Origin: Stenotrophomonas rhizophila
GTDB taxonomy: Bacteria > Pseudomonadota > Gammaproteobacteria > Xanthomonadales > Xanthomonadaceae
Direction of reading: 5' to 3'
DNA length: 64,000 nt
Assembly: GCF_007667275.1 (NCBI RefSeq)
Contig: NZ_VDQT01000001.1
Location: 1,054,001-1,118,000 of the forward strand
The position numbers and the translations under genes are program-made. The notes below the pieces were generated by a model. It saw only the letters and a program-made list of their open reading frames with translations. It was not told the origin of the DNA and did not search any database. Within the stretch, counting starts at the first letter, position 1; each line of letters starts with the position of its first letter. Positions 59,578 through 64,000 of the stretch are shown here, piece by piece.

Positions 59578-61194
59578 ATGCGCCCCTGCACCCGTCTGGC
59601 CGGCCTGCTGCTTGCTTCCCTGCTGTGTACTTCCCCGGCGATCGCCGAGTCCCCCACTCCCGCGCCGCCGGACCAGCAATGGCAGCCGCTGTTCCAGCAG
59701 GTCCAGGGCGCGCACCTGTTCAAAGACCAGAAGACCTTCGCGGACGCCGTTCCCATGGCAGATCCCGGCACGATCCTTGCCGCGTGGGAGGCCGAAAAGG
59801 GGCATCCGGGCTACTCGCTGGACGCGTTCGTCGCCAAGCACTTCACGGCGCCCGTGGAAGGCGCGGCCTACGTGCCGCCCGCCGGGGAAACCCTGCGCGC
59901 GCATATCGAAGGGCTGTGGCCGGTGCTGACCCGGACCACCGACACCGTGGACCCGCGCGGTTCGCTGCTGCCGCTGCCCAAGCCGTATGTGGTGCCCGGC
60001 GGGCGTTTCCGCGAGGTGTACTACTGGGACAGCTACTTCACCCTGCTCGGCCTGGCGTCCAATGGCCGGTGGCAGCAGGTGCGCGACATGGTGGACAACT
60101 TCGCGTGGCAGCTGGACCAGTACGGGCATATTCCCAACGGCAACCGCAGCTATTACCTGAGCCGGTCGCAGCCGCCGTTCTTCAGTTTGATGGTGGATCT
60201 GCTGGCTACGCATGAGGGGGATGACGCGTATCGCCGGTATCTGCCGCAGCTGCGCACCGAGCATGCGTTCTGGATGCGTGGGGCGGAAGGTTTGGCGCCC
60301 GGTGCCGCCAGTGAGCGGGTGGTGCGGATGAACGATGGCAGCGTGCTCAACCGGTATTGGGATGCGCGGGCGGTGCCGCGGACCGAGTCGTGGACGGATG
60401 ACCTGGCGACGGCGGCCACGGTGGCGGATCGCGCGCCTTCGCAGGTGTATCGCGATCTGCGGGCCGGGGCGGAATCGGGGTGGGATTTCAGTTCGCGGTG
60501 GCTGATGCATCCGGCGGAGCTGGGCAGCATCCACACCACGGAGATCGTGCCGGTGGATCTGAACAGTCTGCTGTTCCATCTGGAGACGACGATTGCGCGG
60601 GCGGGTCGCGCAGCGGGGGAGCGTTCGGTTGCGCGGGATTTCGCGCGGCAGGCGGAACAGCGCAAGCGGGCGATCAACGCGCTGCTGTGGGATGAGCGGC
60701 AGGGCTGGTATGCCGATCGTGATCTTGAACGTGGTGCGCCCCGCCCTGCCCTGACTGCCGCTGCGTTGTTCCCGTTGTGGCTGCAGGTGGCGAGCCCGGT
60801 GCAGGCGAAGCGGACCGCGCAGGCGGTGGAGGCGCAGCTGGTGCGCGAGGGCGGGTTGTTGACCACCACCGAGAACACCGGACAGCAGTGGGATGCGCCG
60901 AATGGGTGGGCGCCATTGCAGTGGGTGGCGGTGGATGGGTTGCAGCGTTACAAGCAGGATGCGTTGGCGCGGCAGATTGGCGTGCGGTTCCTGCGGACGG
61001 TGCAGACGGTGTATGACCGTGAGGGGAAGCTGGTGGAGAAGTATGTGGTGGACGGGTCGGCGGGTGGTGGTGGTGGTGGGGAGTACCCGTTGCAGGATGG
61101 GTTTGGGTGGAGCAATGGGGTGGCGTTGGCGTTGTTGGATCGGTTGTGTGATGAAGGGAAGCGGTGTGAGTCGGCGGGGGATGTTGGGGAGTGA
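59578..61194 (+). CDS. treA: Periplasmic trehalase
   Basis: A 538-residue glycoside hydrolase of family 37 that splits trehalose in the periplasm. A signal peptide covers about 1-24. Both signatures are visible: PGGRFREVYYWDSYF (about 142) and QQWDAPNGWAPLQW, and a Gly-rich loop GGGGGGEYPLQDGFGWSNG near the end. Length matches E. coli TreA. The last 300 bp use GTG/TTG-type codons heavily and have a G-skewed sequence. ATG 59578 starts the signal peptide. Confidence 0.95.
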   Translation: MRPCTRLAGLLLASLLCTSPAIAESPTPAPPDQQWQPLFQQVQGAHLFKDQKTFADAVPMADPGTILAAWEAEKGHPGYSLDAFVAKHFTAPVEGAAYVPPAGETLRAHIEGLWPVLTRTTDTVDPRGSLLPLPKPYVVPGGRFREVYYWDSYFTLLGLASNGRWQQVRDMVDNFAWQLDQYGHIPNGNRSYYLSRSQPPFFSLMVDLLATHEGDDAYRRYLPQLRTEHAFWMRGAEGLAPGAASERVVRMNDGSVLNRYWDARAVPRTESWTDDLATAATVADRAPSQVYRDLRAGAESGWDFSSRWLMHPAELGSIHTTEIVPVDLNSLLFHLETTIARAGRAAGERSVARDFARQAEQRKRAINALLWDERQGWYADRDLERGAPRPALTAAALFPLWLQVASPVQAKRTAQAVEAQLVREGGLLTTTENTGQQWDAPNGWAPLQWVAVDGLQRYKQDALARQIGVRFLRTVQTVYDREGKLVEKYVVDGSAGGGGGGEYPLQDGFGWSNGVALALLDRLCDEGKRCESAGDVGE

Positions 61195-61250
61195 GCAGGG
61201 GCAAGAGCGCGTGCCCAGCTGGGGTCATGCGTTAAAGAGGTCGCGGAGTT

Positions 61251-61281
61251 GGTCGGCGGTCGTTTGGGAACCGACCCTACC
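61251..61281. repeat. GTAG repeat, single inverted arm
   Basis: GGCGGTCGTTTGGGAACCGA followed by CCCTACC is the closing arm of the family seen at 44780; the opening arm is missing. It lies after treA. Confidence 0.75.
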
Positions 61282-61383
61282 AGGGTCACGGCAGCACGGG
61301 TAAAGCCGCCACCACGGCCGCGTCATGCAGGCAGTGATGCCAGTCGTCCAACCCCGGTCATGCCAACAGGTGCGTGCGAGACG

Positions 61384-62070
61384 TTATCGGACCGAGCGGG
61401 CTATGCAGTATTGCGCTGCGTAGTAGGTGCTAAGTACGCACAGGGTTGCGGCTGGGAGGCCGCCGCCGAAGCGGTCCCAGGCTAGTACGGAGTCGCTGAT
61501 GACGAACAGGATTGCGCCGATGGCGGCCCATCGCGCGCCTTGCAGTGCTGGTGCGGTGGTCGATGCATGCGACCACGCGCGGGCGAGTGCCAGTGTGGCC
61601 ATCAGGGCGAGCACCGCTACGTAGACCACGACTGGAATACGCAGGTCGTTGGGTAGCAGCGGCCATAGGCCTGCGAGGTTGATGCCGGCGAACACAGCCA
61701 GCAGGGCGCCGGCCGCCCACAGCGCGCGCCCTGTCCTGAACCCGGCGCGGAACACGACGATGTAGCAGAGGTGGGCGAGGAGGAAGGCGATCAAGCCAGG
61801 TACGAAGGCGTCGAAGGGCAGCATCAGAAAGATGTCGCCCATGCAGGAGAACACCATGCCTAGCAGGATGGTACGGGCGTAGGTGCGGCTGGCGGAGGGT
61901 GTGTCGGTTGCCGGCCAGAGGCCGGCACTACGCAGGACCATGGCTGCTATCAGTAGCGTGGTCAGCGGCTTGGCTATCCAGTGCAGCCAGCGGCCGTCGC
62001 CGTCGAGCGACGCGCCGACGATGGCGGCTATCGCCGCCAGCAGGATCGGCACGTCGCGGCGCGGGTTCAT
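61384..62070 (-). CDS. YhhN family (TMEM86-type lysoplasmalogenase) protein
   Basis: A 228-residue inner-membrane protein with eight hydrophobic helices. The family signature FSCMGDIFLMLPFDAFVPGL, the AHLCYIVVF helix and FVISDSVLAWDRF are visible, with the conserved Asp residues thought to form the active site. Eukaryotic relatives cleave lysoplasmalogens; the bacterial role is not fixed. ATG 62070 overlaps the M61 peptidase stop by ATGA, so it is its co-translated downstream partner. Confidence 0.85.
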   Translation of the reverse strand: MNPRRDVPILLAAIAAIVGASLDGDGRWLHWIAKPLTTLLIAAMVLRSAGLWPATDTPSASRTYARTILLGMVFSCMGDIFLMLPFDAFVPGLIAFLLAHLCYIVVFRAGFRTGRALWAAGALLAVFAGINLAGLWPLLPNDLRIPVVVYVAVLALMATLALARAWSHASTTAPALQGARWAAIGAILFVISDSVLAWDRFGGGLPAATLCVLSTYYAAQYCIARSVR

Positions 62071-63950
62071 CGCGCTTTCCAGAGCTCGGCCAGGCGGTCG
62101 GGCTTGCCGGCGATGCGCTGCAGCGTGGGGTACTGCAGGCCGCCGTGGTAGTCGAGCTTGATGGTGTCGATGCGGTCGAAGTTGCGCACCAGCAGGGTGA
62201 GCGGTGCCTTGTCGGTTTTGGCGGCGGCGACGGCGTCCTTCAGGTCCTCGCCTTTGAACACGCGGCCGTTGAGCGCCAGCACGCTCATGCCCGGGGCCAG
62301 GCCGGCGTTGAAGGCGGGGCTGTCCCACAGCACGTCGGTGACGGCGCCCGCTTCGGTAACCGCCAGACCCAGCGAGTACAGCAGGTTGGTGTTCTTGGCG
62401 CGGGTTTCCTGCGCCTTGAAGGCGTCGTTCGGGGTGTCGGTGTAGACCAGCTTCCAGCCGGCCGCTTCCAGGCCGCCGATGAGCGGGCCATGGCCGTCCA
62501 GGCGCTCGCGCAGGAAGCTGGCCCAGTCGAACGGGGCGATGCCGTTCAAGGTGCTGACGACGTCCTCGAAGGTATATGGGTTCACGTTCCAGTCGCCGTC
62601 GTGCATGCCGAAGAAGGCCTTGGCGAAGTCATCCAGGCTGCGCTTGTTGCCGGTCAGCGCACGCAGCTTGCCCTCCACCTCCAGCCACACCATCTGACCG
62701 CCGGAGTAGTAGTCCTCGCTCATCTGGTAGTTGCGGTACGCCAGCGCGCGGCGCTGGGCGATGGTGGGGTCGTTGGTGGTGTCCTGCAGGTTGCGCCAGG
62801 CCAGGCCGGGGCGACCGCGGTCGTAGGTGGCGGCGACGTTGGCCAGCATGTCGCGGGTCTGGTCGTTGCTCCACAGGCCCGAGCGCGCGGCCAGCACGTG
62901 GCCCCAGAACTGGGTCTGGCCTTCGTACAGCCACAGCAGGCTGTCGCCCATGGGCACGTTGAAGTTGGCGGTGGTCAGGTCGGCGCCACGACGGTACTTG
63001 CCGTTCCAGGAATGGTTGAACTCGTGCGGCAGCAGGTCGCGGCCCAGCCAGGTCTTGTCCCAGTCGGTGAAGTAGCCGGTGTCGCCGCTGTTTTCACTGG
63101 AGCGCTGGTGCTCCAGGCCGATGCCGCCGAGTTTGCTGGTGAGCGCGAGCAGGAATTCGTAGCGGTCGAAGTGGCGTGCGCCGTAGAGCTTGTAGATCTG
63201 CTGCACCAGGGCGCGGTGCGCCTGCAGCTGTTCGGGCTTGGCCACCAGCGACTTGGCGTCGTCGGCGAACACGTTCAGGCGCACGGGCACCTTGGCGCCG
63301 GGGTCGAGGTCGAACTGCTGGTAGTGGCGGCCGGCGAACAGCGGCGAGTCGACCAGGTGGTCGTAGCTGATCGGCTTGAACACCACGGTGTCGCCGTCGC
63401 GGCGTTCGGTGTCCAGCGCGGTGGCGTAGGACCAGCCCGGCGGCAGGGTGACGCTGGCCTGGGCCTGGATGTTGCGGGTGATCACGCCGGTCGGGTACAG
63501 CGAGTTGGCATTCCACTGCAGGTTGAGCATTTCCGGGGTCATCACCACGCGGCCCTGCCCTGCGCCCTGCGAGGAGAGGAAGTTGAAGTTGGCGACGACT
63601 TCACTGGCGCCCTGCGGCACGTCCACGGTGAAGGCGTAGACGTTGTACGGGTCGCGCGTCCACGCCAGCGGTTTGCCGTTGGCGGTGACCACCAGGCCGG
63701 CGAGTTTGTCGATGGGGCCGCTGGGGGAATGCGCGCCGGGCAGCCACTGCGGGTACAGCAGGGTCAGCGGGCCAGGCTTGGCGGGAACGGTGGCCTTGAC
63801 CTTGAAGATGCGGCGGCCGATGTCGCGTGCGTCGACGTCGATGCGCAGCGTGCCCGGGAAGGCGACGTCCTGCGGCGGGGGTGTCTGCGCGTGCACGCCG
63901 GTGGTGGTGGCGGCGAGAAGCACGGAGAGGACGGCGGCACGCAGTTTCAT
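62067..63950 (-). CDS. M61 family metallopeptidase (glycyl aminopeptidase type)
   Basis: A 627-residue exported peptidase with a signal peptide (about 1-22). Zinc ligands are in LLPHEFNHSWNGKYRR (HExxH) with the third ligand in LLWLYEGQTQFWG. A PDZ domain lies near the C-terminus (about 500-590: FNAGLAPGMSVLALNGRVF). M61 enzymes remove N-terminal glycine or alanine. ATG 63950 has GGAA about 9 bp upstream; an ATG at 63968 is in frame too. Confidence 0.92.
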   Translation of the reverse strand: MKLRAAVLSVLLAATTTGVHAQTPPPQDVAFPGTLRIDVDARDIGRRIFKVKATVPAKPGPLTLLYPQWLPGAHSPSGPIDKLAGLVVTANGKPLAWTRDPYNVYAFTVDVPQGASEVVANFNFLSSQGAGQGRVVMTPEMLNLQWNANSLYPTGVITRNIQAQASVTLPPGWSYATALDTERRDGDTVVFKPISYDHLVDSPLFAGRHYQQFDLDPGAKVPVRLNVFADDAKSLVAKPEQLQAHRALVQQIYKLYGARHFDRYEFLLALTSKLGGIGLEHQRSSENSGDTGYFTDWDKTWLGRDLLPHEFNHSWNGKYRRGADLTTANFNVPMGDSLLWLYEGQTQFWGHVLAARSGLWSNDQTRDMLANVAATYDRGRPGLAWRNLQDTTNDPTIAQRRALAYRNYQMSEDYYSGGQMVWLEVEGKLRALTGNKRSLDDFAKAFFGMHDGDWNVNPYTFEDVVSTLNGIAPFDWASFLRERLDGHGPLIGGLEAAGWKLVYTDTPNDAFKAQETRAKNTNLLYSLGLAVTEAGAVTDVLWDSPAFNAGLAPGMSVLALNGRVFKGEDLKDAVAAAKTDKAPLTLLVRNFDRIDTIKLDYHGGLQYPTLQRIAGKPDRLAELWKAR

Positions 63951-64000
63951 CGAAGACGGTTCCGGCATACGAAAGGATCGATGCTAGACCTGCGGGGAGG

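Noticed and set aside
60674..61228. A Pro/Thr/His-rich minus-strand frame
   Set aside because: It is the complement of the G-rich end of treA; low complexity and no start context.

Overview
The window is 64 kb of GC-rich chromosome, almost certainly from Stenotrophomonas or a close Xanthomonadaceae relative. The basis is the many palindromic elements that begin or end in GTAG between genes (like the SMAG repeats of S. maltophilia), the protein sequences, and local gene orders. No replication origin, complete prophage, insertion sequence or CRISPR array is visible. Gene density is high, with many 1-4 bp stop/start overlaps.

Layout. 0-9.9 kb: a CDF metal exporter diverging from a Fur-type iron-uptake operon (DUF3649, PepSY membrane protein, DUF3325, TonB-dependent siderophore receptor), a secreted phosphatase, and a fatty-acid desaturase/reductase pair diverging from a FabR-type repressor. 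9.9-19 kb: an exported metallophosphoesterase, a glycine-zipper protein, and an operon of an exported double-OsmC protein, a large TonB-dependent receptor and a DUF1684 lipoprotein; then a broken Abi-like (HEPN) gene, a probable small RNA with its own promoter and terminator, and a barstar gene. 19-25 kb: a DUF1254 lipoprotein gene lying between two copies of the mutS promoter/start region, then mutS and a DUF937 gene. 25-36 kb: katG with an OxyR-like site, hslR, a MATE exporter, the rpsP-rimM-trmD-rplS ribosome operon, a class IV aminotransferase with a nitronate monooxygenase-like protein, and ffh. 36-45 kb: a CcsA/YpjD-like membrane protein, an HSP90-like ATPase paired with a large repeat protein, radA, and an MHYT-GGDEF-EAL protein. 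45-50 kb: the cyoABCD quinol oxidase operon with unusual histidine-rich tails, and a SymE-type toxin behind a structured leader. 50-57 kb: D-lactate dehydrogenase, an MFS exporter diverging from a TetR regulator, an EAL protein, and an RsbQ-like hydrolase coupled to a frameshifted PAS-GGDEF gene. 57-59.4 kb: a small accessory patch of unknown genes with a 54-bp direct repeat containing the 3' end of tRNA-Thr(CGT). 59.5-64 kb: periplasmic trehalase, a YhhN protein and an M61 peptidase.

Most of the window is core metabolism. The less-described items are the HSP90-like/repeat-protein pair, the small RNA beside the Abi remnant, the exported double-OsmC protein linked to a TonB-dependent receptor, the mutS-start duplication around the DUF1254 gene, the tRNA-Thr duplication and the SymE leader. 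All calls come from reading the sequence by eye; no database search was possible.
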